NCBI RefSeq assembly: GCF_001612615.1
Contig: NZ_BDAU01000024.1
Coordinates: 1-52,266, forward strand
Reading direction: 5' to 3'
From: Nocardia amikacinitolerans NBRC 108937
GTDB taxonomy: Bacteria; Actinomycetota; Actinomycetes; Mycobacteriales; Mycobacteriaceae
DNA: 52,266 bases
Shown here: one piece after another, positions 22,800 to 31,507 of the stretch
Layout of the letters: the number at the start of each line of letters is the position of its first letter
How positions within the stretch are numbered: the first letter of the stretch is position 1
Made by a program: the position numbers and the translations under genes
The notes under the pieces: model-generated
What the model saw: only the letters and a program-made list of their open reading frames with translations
The model's database searches: none
What the model was told of the DNA's origin: nothing

Positions 22800-23492
22800 T
22801 CAGGCCGGAATCCGGTCGGCGGCAAGGAAATCGTCGACGAAGCCCAGTGCTCGGTTTTCCAATCCCGCATAGTGGGCATCGCGGACCGCGCCGGTGAGGG
22901 CTTCGTCGAGCAGCAGGTTGCCCGCGGCGTCCAGGCGCTGCCGCTTCTCCTCCGCGCCGGGCAACAGTCCCACCGACGACTGTGTGAAACCGCAGTAGTA
23001 GGCGATGCCGTCGTTGAGTTGCGCGCTCAGCGCATCCTGCATGAATTCGACGAGTGCGTCGTCGTCTGCCACGCCCGCCAGCCCAAGCCACAGCATCCGC
23101 TTGCCGGCGAGCCTGGGTTTGCTACGGCCGTAGGCGAATCCGTAGTTCCACACCCGATCGATCCAGCCCTTCAGGATTGCGGGGACCTGCATCCAGTACA
23201 CGGGGAACGCCGCGACGATCACGTCGGCGGCGAGGATGCGCCGCATATGGTTTTCGACTTCGGGGGAGTAGGCCTTCTCCCGGTTCCCCCATTCCGGGAG
23301 GTCGGCGGCCGTCATCCGGGGATCGAAGTTCTCGGCGTGCAGGTCGAGCAGGTCGATCCGGTAGCCGTCCGCGGTGAGCCGCCGGGTGGCCAGTTCGGCG
23401 ATATGGGCGGTCAGCGAATCGGGCCGGGGGTGGGCGACGACGACCAGCGCGGTGCGCGCGGTCGCGGGGTCCACGGTCGGGTTGTGCGGCAC
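22800..23492 (-). CDS. Flavodoxin-fold NAD(P)H oxidoreductase
   Basis: 230 residues from GTG 23492, preceded by GAGGAGG. Flavodoxin-like quinone reductase pattern: TALVVVAHPRPDSLTAHIA (phosphate-binding start), DLLDLHAENFDPRM, ADVIVAAFPVYWMQVPAILKGWIDRVW (FMN site with PVYWMQVPA) and GFAYG. The family reduces quinones, azo dyes or nitro compounds with two electrons. Divergent from an AraC-type regulator 132 bases away, which probably induces it under electrophile or quinone stress. The pair is flanked by direct repeats. Confidence 0.88.
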   Translation of the reverse strand: MPHNPTVDPATARTALVVVAHPRPDSLTAHIAELATRRLTADGYRIDLLDLHAENFDPRMTAADLPEWGNREKAYSPEVENHMRRILAADVIVAAFPVYWMQVPAILKGWIDRVWNYGFAYGRSKPRLAGKRMLWLGLAGVADDDALVEFMQDALSAQLNDGIAYYCGFTQSSVGLLPGAEEKRQRLDAAGNLLLDEALTGAVRDAHYAGLENRALGFVDDFLAADRIPA

Positions 23493-23611
23493 GGGGCCTC
23501 CTCGGTGGGGTCCGGAGTCTCGGACGATCGGTTGTGCGGTCTGGGTCAATTTCACACCCCGGGGCGATGGACGATCTATGGGTAAAGGTCTACATCTGAT
23601 AGGAGTTCGTC

Positions 23612-23617
23612 TACCCT
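23612..23617 (+). promoter_or_regulatory. -10 box TACCCT for leaderless AraC gene
   Basis: TACCCT ends 7 bases before the GTG at 23625. An AGGAG at 23601-23605 is too far upstream to act as a ribosome site and would not be in the transcript. Confidence 0.5.
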
Positions 23618-23624
23618 CGATGGT

Positions 23625-24560
23625 GTGGACCCATTGAGCAAACTGCTGGGCGGTATCCGTGCCGAAGGAGCTGTGGTCACGACCGCGGTCTTGGAAGGAC
23701 CGTGGAGCATCCGGTTCGCCGACGAGGCGCCGCTGACCATGGTCACCGTGCTGCGCGGTGGGGGAACGCTGCTGCTGCCTGGCGGTCTGGAGCGTCGGAT
23801 CACGGCGGGGGACAGTGCGATCGTGCGCGGCCCGGAGGCATTCGTCCTCGTCGACCGCGCGGAGACGGTCACCTTGCCGCACGAGGAGTACGAGGTCGCC
23901 TGCTTCGCTCCGGACGCGAAATGCGATTCCGCGCTGGACGGCGGTCGCTGGGGCAACGACCCCACGGGTGAGACCGCTCTGATAGTCGGCGCCTATCGGG
24001 CGTCCGGCCGACGACACGAACGGCTGTTGCGCGCTCTGCCACCCGTCCTGGTAGTGACCGATGACGTTGACGTGTGCGAGTGGATGGAGTCGATCGCCGC
24101 GGATGCGGCCCGGCGTCCGGCCGGAGCGCAGGCGATGATGGACCGGCTGCTCGACTGGGCGCTGGTGTGCACGCTGCGCACCTGGTTCGAGGAGCTGGAC
24201 GCCGACGCGCCGGGTTGGTATCGCGGGCCGTCCGATCCGGTGGTCGGACCGGCGTTGGCGGCCATGCACGGAAAGCCTGCCGCCGGTTGGACGGTCGCGT
24301 CGCTTGCCGCTGAGGCGGGCGTATCGCGGGCGCTGTTCGCACGGCGGTTCTCCGAGGTCATGGGGCAGTCGCCCCTGGCGTATCTCACCGGATGCCGGAT
24401 GGATGAGGCGGAGGAGTTACTGGCCGACCGGAGTCTCACCGTGGCGCAGGTGGCGAAGGCCGTCGGTTATGCGGACGCTTTCGGTTTCAGTGCGGCGTTC
24501 AAACGACACCGGGGTGTCCGCCCCAGCGATTTCCGCGCCATCGCTGATCTCGGAGCGTGA
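23625..24560 (+). CDS. AraC-family regulator with cupin domain
   Basis: 311 residues. N-terminal cupin-type sensor (TMVTVLRGGGTLLLPGG, ITAGDSAIVRGPEAFVL) and C-terminal double HTH from about 210: WTVASLAAEAGVSRALFARRFSEVMGQSPLAYLTGCRMDEAEELL and SLTVAQVAKAVGYADAFGFSAAFKRHRGVRPSDFR. This is the AraC subgroup that commonly sits beside oxidoreductase genes. Predicted activator of the divergent flavodoxin-fold reductase; the effector is unknown. Confidence 0.92.
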   Translation: MDPLSKLLGGIRAEGAVVTTAVLEGPWSIRFADEAPLTMVTVLRGGGTLLLPGGLERRITAGDSAIVRGPEAFVLVDRAETVTLPHEEYEVACFAPDAKCDSALDGGRWGNDPTGETALIVGAYRASGRRHERLLRALPPVLVVTDDVDVCEWMESIAADAARRPAGAQAMMDRLLDWALVCTLRTWFEELDADAPGWYRGPSDPVVGPALAAMHGKPAAGWTVASLAAEAGVSRALFARRFSEVMGQSPLAYLTGCRMDEAEELLADRSLTVAQVAKAVGYADAFGFSAAFKRHRGVRPSDFRAIADLGA

Positions 24561-24574
24561 ACAGGTGCTCGGTC

Positions 24575-24664
24575 GTGTCCCGGTGGTGGTTGGGAGCCTG
24601 ATCTTGAAAACGACATCCTTTAAGCTCGGCACCGCGCAGTTGCCTCGGGGGAGTCAGCTCTTGC
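24575..24664. repeat. Direct repeat, copy B
   Basis: Pairs with 22699-22781 (roughly 75-80% alike by eye, a few small gaps). It occupies most of the gap between the AraC gene and the YibE/F gene. Confidence 0.75.
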
Positions 24665-24707
24665 CGTCCGGCATGAGCATCCGGGGCCACGACGGACAGG
24701 GAGTTCG

Positions 24708-25988
24708 GTGACCGATCACCATCACCACCACCACGATCATTCCGGCCCGATCGCGATCGGCGATACCGCCGCGCGCGTCGTGGTCGGGCTGCTCGCCGTC
24801 ATCGGCGCGCTCACCGTCATCGCCACGATCTGGTTGTGGCCAAGCCGTCAGCACGTCGAGATTCCGCTGCCGATGCAGAACGCGGGCGGCGGCGCGGTGG
24901 TGACCGAGGCGGGCACGGTCGTCGCGCAGGATGTGGGGCCGTGCGGCAGTCCGTCGATCGGCAAGGTGTTCGCCGACAAGCCCGAGCCGCCGCGCACCAA
25001 CGCCTACACCTGCCAGCGCAGCCTGATCACCATCGACTCCGGTCCGCACGAGGGCAACAAGACGCTGCTGGAAATCGCGCCGGGCCCGGGGCAACCCGAT
25101 CTGCGCGCCGGTGACGAGATCCGGGTCGTCCGGCAGACCGATCCGACGGGCACCCCGCTGTACTCCTTCGAGGACTATTCGCGCGGGCTGCCGCTGACGC
25201 TGATCGCGCTCGCCTTCGTGGTGGTGATCATCGTGGTGGCGCGCTGGCGCGGCGTGCGTGCGCTGATCGGTCTGGTGTTCGCGTTCGCGGTGCTGGTGAT
25301 GTTCCTGCTGCCCGCGCTGCTGGACGGCAAGCCGGCGATTCCGGTCGCGTTGACGGCCGGGTCGCTGATCCTCTACGCCGTGCTGTATCTCGCGCACGGC
25401 GTCAATCTGCGCACCAGTTCCGCGTTGCTCGGCACGCTGTCGGCGATGCTGCTCGCCGCGGGGTTGTCCTGGCTGGCGATCGAGATGACTCATCTCACCG
25501 GTCTGTCCGAGGAACAGAACACCAACGTCGCCACCTATATCGAGCACGTCAGCATCACCGGCCTGCTGCTCGCGGGCTTCATCATCGGCTCGCTCGGTGT
25601 GCTCAACGACGTCACCATCACCCAGGCCTCGGCCGCCTTCGAGCTCGCCGCGCTGGACGAATCCGCTTCGCGCCGCGAGGTTTACACTGCCGCCATGCGG
25701 GTCGGCCGAGACCACATCGCCAGCACCGTCTACACCCTGGTGCTCGCCTACGCCGGCGGTGCGCTGCCGCTGCTACTGCTGTTCAGCGTCGCGGGCCGCT
25801 CCATCCGCGACGTGCTCGCAGGCGACGCGGTCGCCATCGAGATCGCGCGCTCCTCGGTCGGCGGTATCGCGCTGGCCCTTTCTGTGCCGCTGACCACCGG
25901 CATCGCGGCGCTGCTCGCGCGTCCGTTCGGACACAACAAGAAGGTGTCCGCACCCGCCCCGCGGCACGGGCGGCATTCGCGGGTGTGA
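24708..25988 (+). CDS. YibE/F family membrane protein with N-terminal His run
   Basis: 426 residues from GTG 24708 (AGGGAG upstream). One membrane segment near the start, an outer segment of about 110 residues with two cysteines (GPCGS, YTCQR), then about seven membrane segments. Family markers: FVVVIIVVARWRGVRALIGLVFAF and GLLLAGFIIGSLGVLNDVTITQASA, followed by MRVGRDHIASTVYTLVLAYAGGALPLLL. YibE/F proteins have no settled function. The second to eleventh residues hold six consecutive histidines plus a DH pair, and the C-terminus has another basic/His patch (APRHGRHSRV), suggesting cytosolic metal binding. Confidence 0.9.
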   Translation: MTDHHHHHHDHSGPIAIGDTAARVVVGLLAVIGALTVIATIWLWPSRQHVEIPLPMQNAGGGAVVTEAGTVVAQDVGPCGSPSIGKVFADKPEPPRTNAYTCQRSLITIDSGPHEGNKTLLEIAPGPGQPDLRAGDEIRVVRQTDPTGTPLYSFEDYSRGLPLTLIALAFVVVIIVVARWRGVRALIGLVFAFAVLVMFLLPALLDGKPAIPVALTAGSLILYAVLYLAHGVNLRTSSALLGTLSAMLLAAGLSWLAIEMTHLTGLSEEQNTNVATYIEHVSITGLLLAGFIIGSLGVLNDVTITQASAAFELAALDESASRREVYTAAMRVGRDHIASTVYTLVLAYAGGALPLLLLFSVAGRSIRDVLAGDAVAIEIARSSVGGIALALSVPLTTGIAALLARPFGHNKKVSAPAPRHGRHSRV

Positions 25989-26753
25989 GCGGTGTGCGCT
26001 CGCGCTGTGGCGTGGGCGACAGGTCGTATTCTCGGCCCGCGGAGGTCGATGCCAGCCACGCTCGGGACGGCTTACCGCGCTGGGGGAGTGCGGCTCCCGT
26101 ATGACTCGAGGTGGCATTGTCCGGTGGCGGCGGGCGGGGTCGCGTGTCGCCATCACTGTTGACGTGCGGCGCGTGCCTGCCCTGTCACGGAGGCCGACGC
26201 CTGTGCCACGCTCGGAATGTCCTGCCGCACTAGAGGAGCAGGAGTGCGGATCCAGTATGCGGGGTCCGGTGGCGGCGGGAGATGGCGGCGCACGGCGGTC
26301 CGACCTCGGCGGCGAACGCCTCGGTGGCGGTGGCGCATGTCGTCCGACCTGCGGCGGGAGTGCGGATGGCTCGCGTCGCGGGGAGTTCTCAGGGTGAGAA
26401 GCTGACCCGAGATGGCGGTCCCGCACGGCGACAGGGCGGCCGTGCGCGGTGGTGTGGTCGACGGCGGCGACGGCTCATGCAAGCGATCTGGCGCACGGGT
26501 GGTAAGGGCGCGGGGAGCTCAGCGCGGTGGCGACGGGCGCACGATGGTTCGCACTCAGGCGGGATTGCCTCGGCGGGGCGGTGCATGTCGTCCGACCTGC
26601 GGTGGGAGTGGCGAGGACCTGGCGAGTCGGCAGGTGAGGCTGACCGGCGATGATTGCGGTCCCCGCGCGCGGCGACGGAGCGGCGGCGCACTGGGGTGTG
26701 GTCTGGGTCGGCGATGGCTCATGCCACCGACGCGGTGCACGGGCGCGCGGGGT
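25989..26753. other. 765-bp gene-free stretch with degenerate duplication
   Basis: No convincing gene; open frames are composition artefacts. It contains the two-copy repeat described at 26335-26772 and many short GGCGG-type runs. It separates convergent genes (YibE/F and the Hsp70-like gene), yet I see no strong terminator hairpin. Confidence 0.5.
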
Positions 26754-26772
26754 TCAGCGCGGGGGCGGTGGT
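26335..26772. repeat. Two degenerate copies of a ~247-bp unit
   Basis: Copy 1 starts at about 26335 and copy 2 at about 26582. Both open with GCATGTCGTCCGACCTGCGG and later share GCTGACC..GATG..GCGGTCCC, CGGCTCATGC and GCGCGGGG..TCAGCGCG. Copy 2 runs into the last codons of the Hsp70-like gene on the minus strand. Confidence 0.7.
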
Positions 26773-28184
26773 GGCGGGAAGGGGAAGACTTCGGGCGGGA
26801 TGGTCGGGACCACGATCGGCGGGAGGCCGGGGACGACGAAGGTGTTCGGGCCCTGGGTGGGCGGTGGGGTCGTGGTGGTCTGGCGGCGCGGGGGCGGGGC
26901 GGCGATCGATTCCTCGGTCTCCGTCGTGGTGGCCGGTGCGACCGCGATCTGCGGATCGAGGGTGGTTGTGCGCGGCACGCCGCTCGGCGAGACCGACGTC
27001 GAGCCCTCGCTGCTCTGCGAATCCCGTTCCAGCACTTGGGGTCCGTAGCCCAGGCCGAGTCCGATCGCGGCGACGACGGCCAACGCGCTGACGGTCAGCA
27101 CGGCGCCGTTCAGTTCGCGCTTCTCGCGGCGGCGCGGGTTGGCGGCGAGCCAGTCGTCGGCGAGACCGTCGATATCGTCGATGTCGTCCGGCTGCGGCCT
27201 GCCTTTCGGGCGCTTCGGGCGGCGCTTGGGCGGCGCCGACAACCAGGCCGGCGAGAGATCCTCGTCGTGGAAGCCGCCCACGGGCGCTTGGCTCGCGGCG
27301 GGAGCGGGCTGACCGACCGGGGCCGCGGGACGGACCGGTCTCGCGAGCAGCGCAGCGCCGCGCGCGACCACCGTCTCCGGGCTTTCCGGCACTATGACCG
27401 GCACGCCCATCCACCGCTCCAGCACCTTGCCGATCAGCGGAATCCTGGCGCAACCGCCGATCGCGAGCACACCGTGCACCGGACGATCGGAGCGCACGAT
27501 CACATCCCGCGCCATCCGCGCCGACGACTCGATGGCCAGCATGATCAGCGATTCGAAGTTCTCCTGCGCGAGCAGCACCAGACCCTGCTCGCTTGGCAGC
27601 GCGACCGCCGTGTTGCTGGACAGCTGCTCCTTGGCCTCCCGGCACAGCGCGTCCAGAGCGGCGAGCCCGGCTGGGTCCTGCGGGTGCGCGATGCGGCCCG
27701 AGGCGATCTGCTGTTCGCGGATCAGCGAATCCAGGTAGTCGCCGCTGATGTCGCTGGTGCGCTCGCTGTGCCTGACCTCCCTGGTCTGGGTGTCGACCAC
27801 GCTCACCGAGAGCCCGGTGCTGCCGAGGTCGTAGACCACCAGCGAGGAGATGCCCCGGATATCGCCGGTGGCCTGGGCGAATTCGAGCGCGGCGAAGACC
27901 TCGGGCACCAGTTCGTAGTTGGTGATCTGCTGGCGCGCCATGGCGGCGCGGACGGCCCTCGCCTGCTGTTCGCTGCGATAGGCGAACGCGGTCGCGCCGA
28001 TCTGATGGGTCGCCAGCGTGACGCCGACCGCCTCGGCGGCGAGTTCTTCGGCGCGATGCTGGGTTACCGGAATGGTTTGCAGGTCGAAGGCGTCGGGCGT
28101 GACGTGGCCGGGGGGATTGCCGGCGTGTGGTCGCGCCATACGGACAGCGCCGGCCCCCACCGAAACTCCCAGTACCGAACTCAT
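26754..28184 (-). CDS. Membrane-anchored Hsp70-like protein
   Basis: About 476 residues (ATG 28184; an in-frame GTG at 28205 is possible). The actin/Hsp70 fold is recognisable: SLVVYDLGSTGLSVSVVD (phosphate-2 loop), FESLIMLAIESSARMARDVI, VLAIGGCARIPLIGKVLERWMG (adenosine loop) and ARGAALLA. The N-terminal part lacks the usual DLGTTNS phosphate-1 motif (here GVSVGAGAVRMA), so ATPase activity is doubtful. After a basic linker (KRRPKRPKGRP) comes one membrane segment (about 358-378) and an outer tail rich in Thr/Pro. Two relatives lie at 43.3-48.9 kb. It has no substrate-binding domain, so it is not a classical chaperone. Confidence 0.82.
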   Translation of the reverse strand: MSSVLGVSVGAGAVRMARPHAGNPPGHVTPDAFDLQTIPVTQHRAEELAAEAVGVTLATHQIGATAFAYRSEQQARAVRAAMARQQITNYELVPEVFAALEFAQATGDIRGISSLVVYDLGSTGLSVSVVDTQTREVRHSERTSDISGDYLDSLIREQQIASGRIAHPQDPAGLAALDALCREAKEQLSSNTAVALPSEQGLVLLAQENFESLIMLAIESSARMARDVIVRSDRPVHGVLAIGGCARIPLIGKVLERWMGVPVIVPESPETVVARGAALLARPVRPAAPVGQPAPAASQAPVGGFHDEDLSPAWLSAPPKRRPKRPKGRPQPDDIDDIDGLADDWLAANPRRREKRELNGAVLTVSALAVVAAIGLGLGYGPQVLERDSQSSEGSTSVSPSGVPRTTTLDPQIAVAPATTTETEESIAAPPPRRQTTTTPPPTQGPNTFVVPGLPPIVVPTIPPEVFPFPPPPPPR

Positions 28185-28330
28185 CAGCTGCCCATCTCGT
28201 TTCACGCTTCACGACAAAGCGAGTTCGCGTCGCCAAGGACGCGACCCGCTCCCGGGACCCTACCGGCGGCGCTCAGTCGCACACGAGGCAGGCAGGATCG
28301 GGAAATCCGGCGCGGCCTCGCCAGGCAACT

Positions 28331-29653
28331 TTACGGTGTGCCGAGTCCGGCGTACACCCATCCCGCCTCTCTCCAGGTGGCACGATTGAGACAGTTACGA
28401 CCGTCGATGATCGACCTGCCGCGCACCACCCGATCCAGATCTCGCGGACGCAGCGCCGTGAACTCGTCCCACTCGGTGAGCACGAGGACCACGTCGGCGC
28501 GGTCGCAGGCCTCGGCCACCGAGGTCGCGTAATTCAAGGTGGGGAAGACCCGGCGCGAATTCTCCAGTGCCTTCGGGTCGTACACGGTCACCACCGCGCC
28601 GTGCAATTGGATCATGCCCGCGACGTTGAGCGCGGGGGAGTCGCGCACGTCGTCGGACTCCGGTTTGAAAGCCGCGCCCAGCACGGCCACGTTCGCGCCG
28701 AGCAGCGAACCGCCGCAAGCCTTTGCGGCCATGTCCACCACTTTGGTGCGACGGCGCATGTTGATGTTGTCGACCTCGCGCAGGAACGCGACGGCGTGGT
28801 CCGCGCCCAGCTCACCGGAGCGCGCCATGAAGGCTCGAATGTCCTTGGGCAGACAACCGCCGCCGAAACCCAAGCCCGCGTTGAGAAATCGGCGGCCGAT
28901 GCGCGCGTCGTAACCGAGCGCGTCGGCGAGCACGGTGACGTCGGCGCCGGTCGCCTCGCAGACTTCCGAGACCGCGTTGATGAACGAGATCTTCGTCGCC
29001 AGAAAGGCATTCGCGGAGACCTTCACCAATTCCGCGGTGGCCAAATCGGTCAGCAGAAAGGGGACCTCCGCCGCGATGAGATCGGCGTAGATCTCGCGCA
29101 CCAGGTCTTCGACCCAGGCGGCGTTGTTTCTGGCGTGGTCGACGCCGAGCACCAGGCGGTCGGGGCGCAGCGTGTCCTGCACGGCGAAACCCTCACGCAG
29201 GAACTCCGGATTCCACGCCACTTCGACGTCGGTGCTCGCCAGCTCCCTGGCCCGCGCGCCGAGCGCGGCGGCCGTGCCGACCGGAACGGTCGACTTGCCG
29301 ATCAGCACCGATGGCCGCTCCAGCATCGGCGCGAGCGTATCCACCACGGCGTGCACGTATTTCAGGTCGGCGGCGTACTCGCCCTTCTTCTGCGGCGTGC
29401 CGACGCCGAGGAAGTGCACGTCGGCGTGCGCGGCGGCCTCCGGATACGACGTGGTGAACCTGAGTCGGCCCGCGTCGAGATTCCGGCGCAGCACCTCCTC
29501 GAGGCCGGGCTCGTAGAACGGCACCACGCCGTCGGACAGCTTCGCCACCTTGCCCGGATCGACGTCCACCCCGATCACGTCGTGCCCGAGTTCGGCCATG
29601 CAGGCGGCGTGCGTGGCCCCCAGGTACCCGGTTCCGAAGACTGTGCATCGCAT
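28331..29653 (-). CDS. udgA: UDP-glucose 6-dehydrogenase
   Basis: 440 residues from ATG 29653 (MRCTVFGTGYLG, the usual family start; an upstream ATG would add seven residues). NAD-binding GTGYLG at 7-12, SDGVVPFYEPGLEEVL, KSTVPVGT, WNPEFLREG, and the catalytic cysteine in GFGGGCLPKD; the C-terminal domain is complete. It oxidises UDP-glucose to UDP-glucuronate for envelope polysaccharide. Matches Rv0322 (udgA) of M. tuberculosis in motif and in neighbourhood. Member GDP-mannose dehydrogenases look similar, so substrate is inferred. Confidence 0.93.
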   Translation of the reverse strand: MRCTVFGTGYLGATHAACMAELGHDVIGVDVDPGKVAKLSDGVVPFYEPGLEEVLRRNLDAGRLRFTTSYPEAAAHADVHFLGVGTPQKKGEYAADLKYVHAVVDTLAPMLERPSVLIGKSTVPVGTAAALGARARELASTDVEVAWNPEFLREGFAVQDTLRPDRLVLGVDHARNNAAWVEDLVREIYADLIAAEVPFLLTDLATAELVKVSANAFLATKISFINAVSEVCEATGADVTVLADALGYDARIGRRFLNAGLGFGGGCLPKDIRAFMARSGELGADHAVAFLREVDNINMRRRTKVVDMAAKACGGSLLGANVAVLGAAFKPESDDVRDSPALNVAGMIQLHGAVVTVYDPKALENSRRVFPTLNYATSVAEACDRADVVLVLTEWDEFTALRPRDLDRVVRGRSIIDGRNCLNRATWREAGWVYAGLGTP

Positions 29654-29778
29654 GATCGATTGGTAAGCCCCCACGATGGCCGCGCCACGTCAGCGAGGCA
29701 AGGGTCACGGCAACAGCAGGTGTACAGGTGGAAACAGCCCCTGTTCGACGGCGGTGACCTGCGGTGATGCGGTGCCGA

Positions 29779-29784
29779 TACGAT
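29779..29784 (+). promoter_or_regulatory. -10 box TACGAT for leaderless YdcF-type gene
   Basis: TACGAT ends 7 bases before GTG 29792. Confidence 0.45.
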
Positions 29785-29791
29785 CGGGGGC

Positions 29792-30328
29792 GTGCGACGA
29801 CGTTCGGTGACCCGTGCCGTGATCGGCCTCGTCGCGCTGCTCGTCGTCGCTGTCGTCGCGCTCTGGCCGGTCTATGTCCGGCCGCGCACCGACCCGCCCG
29901 CGGCGGCCGACGCGATCCTGGTGCTCGGCGGCGCGCACGACGGCCGCGAGCAACTCGGTCTGCGCTTGGCCGCAGCGGGTTACGCGCCACGGGTGCTCTT
30001 CTCCGACCCCTACGAGTACAGCGCCCGGATGAACCGCATCTGTCACGGCGGTTACCGCTTCGACGTCATCTGCTTCGACCCGTCCCCGCGCACCACCCGC
30101 GGCGAGGGACGCGAACTCGCTCGCCGGGCACGCGCCGAAGGATGGCGCCGCGTCGTCGTCGTCACCTTCACCCCGCACATCTCCCGCGCCCGGTACATCC
30201 TCGAAAAGTGTTGGGACGGAGAGCTTCTCTTCGTCGATCCTGAGCCGGATCTCTCGGTGCTCCGATGGGCGTACGACTACGTCTACCAGTCGGCGGGATA
30301 CGCGAAGGCGTTCTTCGAGGACTGCTGA
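29792..30328 (+). CDS. YdcF/SanA-like membrane protein (DUF218)
   Basis: 178 residues. One membrane segment (about 10-28), then the DUF218 domain: DAILVLGGAHDGREQLGLRLAAAGYAPRVLFSD, FDPSPRTTRGEGRELARRARAEGWRRVVVVT, and a segment TPHISRARYILEKCWDG. Lies on the outer face as in SanA/ElyC, which affect envelope integrity in other bacteria. Two cysteines in the outer domain (ICHGG, VICFD) may form a disulfide. Divergent from udgA with 138 bases between. Confidence 0.86.
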   Translation: MRRRSVTRAVIGLVALLVVAVVALWPVYVRPRTDPPAAADAILVLGGAHDGREQLGLRLAAAGYAPRVLFSDPYEYSARMNRICHGGYRFDVICFDPSPRTTRGEGRELARRARAEGWRRVVVVTFTPHISRARYILEKCWDGELLFVDPEPDLSVLRWAYDYVYQSAGYAKAFFEDC

Positions 30329-30429
30329 CCGGTCACCGAACCCGGACCGTACGGCCCGGTCATCGAAGTCGGCCACCCTCTTTCCTGATTCGCTGGCAGG
30401 GAGGGCGGATCATCGGTTGGATAAGTCGC

Positions 30430-30687
30430 ATGAGTGAGAATACCGGCGAGTATTCGACCACCATGCCGAGAGACGTCGCGGAGGCCGCTCGCGCCCGCAG
30501 CGGGCCATCCAGATTCTCCAGCGATGTGGCCGCAGCGGTGGCAAGGCAGATCGAGCGGGACAACCTGAACGAGATCGTCGCCGTCGCCGAGGAGGAGCAC
30601 GGGCCCGTCACGGAGGAAGAGGTGCAGGCCCTGCGTGATCAGCTCGATCAAGTGCGGGCACCGCAACGTGCGACGGACGGGGTATGA
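30430..30687 (+). CDS. Antitoxin-like protein next to a toxin remnant
   Basis: 85 residues: STTMPRDVAEAARARSGPSRFSSDVAAAVARQIERDNLNEIVAVAEEEHGPVTEEEVQALRDQLD. A ribbon-helix-helix-like start and acidic tail are typical of antitoxins paired with PIN toxins. Immediately after its stop, in the same frame, lies a C-terminal fragment of a PIN-type toxin, so the antitoxin has probably outlived its partner. Whether it is expressed is unknown. Confidence 0.7.
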   Translation: MSENTGEYSTTMPRDVAEAARARSGPSRFSSDVAAAVARQIERDNLNEIVAVAEEEHGPVTEEEVQALRDQLDQVRAPQRATDGV

Positions 30688-30855
30688 GGGGCCACCCTCC
30701 TCGGTCGCGCGGGTCTGCACGGCCACGAGCACGCGATCGACGCCATACTCTGCGCTACTGCGCTCGCCGCACCAGGACCCACGACGATCCTCACGTCCGA
30801 TCCGGAGGACCTCACCGCCTTGTGCGGGGCGAAGGTCGCGGTCGTGAAAGTGTAA
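30688..30855 (+). pseudogene. PIN-domain toxin, C-terminal fragment
   Basis: In the frame following the antitoxin stop: TLLGRAGLHGHEHAIDAILCATAL then APGPTTILTSDPEDLTALCG and AVVKV before TAA at 30853. The conserved PIN end (x-D-A-x-x-x-A-x-A, then TSDPEDL) is present, but the first 75-80 residues with the N-terminal Asp are gone and no start exists. A 5' deletion fused the remnant to the antitoxin gene. Confidence 0.72.
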
Positions 30856-30944
30856 ATTGGGCAAGGGGTTTCGTTGCGGCTCGTCCCACGGTAGCGCGAC
30901 CGAGCTGATTTCGATCAGTTCCGCGAGACGCGTCAGGGGAGGGT

Positions 30945-31336
30945 ATGGGATACCACCGGAACGGTTTGCGGGTCGCGTTGGCGGCGTTGATGAGTGCCGC
31001 GGCGAACGACCCTATCCTCAACGCCGAGAACTGCGCGGCGCAAACATTTTCGCCTCCACAGGCAACGGCATCCCCGGCATCTACGACCTGCCCGGCGGAA
31101 AGTTCCGCCTCGAGCCGCCGGAAGAGACGCCCCAGGTCGTCGCCATCGGTAGCGTCATCGAGGCGGGCGTCAACTGGTCCACCCGCAACCTCAACAACCG
31201 CCTCAACCAACTCGGCATCCCCGCCACCTTCGTCTACCGCGAGACCGGCACCCATTCCTGGGGCTACTGGCAGGACGACCTCGAGTCCTCCTGGCCGACC
31301 CTCGCCAAGGGCCTCGGCCTCTACGGCGCGCCATAG
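30945..31336 (+). pseudogene. Mycolyltransferase (antigen 85-like), C-terminal remnant with frameshift
   Basis: The first part (to about 31030) reads AANDPILNAE in one frame. The next reads LRGANIFASTGNGIPGIYD in another, and continues IGSVIEAGVNWSTRNLNNRL and IPATFVYRETGTHSWGYWQDDL to TAG at 31336. Together this is the last third of an antigen 85-type mycolyltransferase, with the catalytic His in GTHSW. The Ser nucleophile region and signal peptide are missing. It shows the organism's lineage makes mycolates and that this spot is decaying. Confidence 0.75.
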
Positions 31337-31507
31337 TCCGCTACGGCGCACCGAGGCACCGCGGGGAGGCCAGGCGTCTCTCCCGCCGCCCAAACTGCGG
31401 GCGGGTGGCTTCAGTTTGATTTCCGGCGAGCGCGGGGCTTACATTGGGGGCATGTTGGCCGGTGGCCAATAGTGGTGCACCGTGGCATACCCCCGCCGGG
31501 AGGACAG

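Noticed and set aside
26412..28532. Very long plus-strand frame across the gap and the Hsp70-like gene
   Set aside because: Antisense to a gene with recognisable Hsp70 motifs; highly Arg/Gly-rich and no motif.
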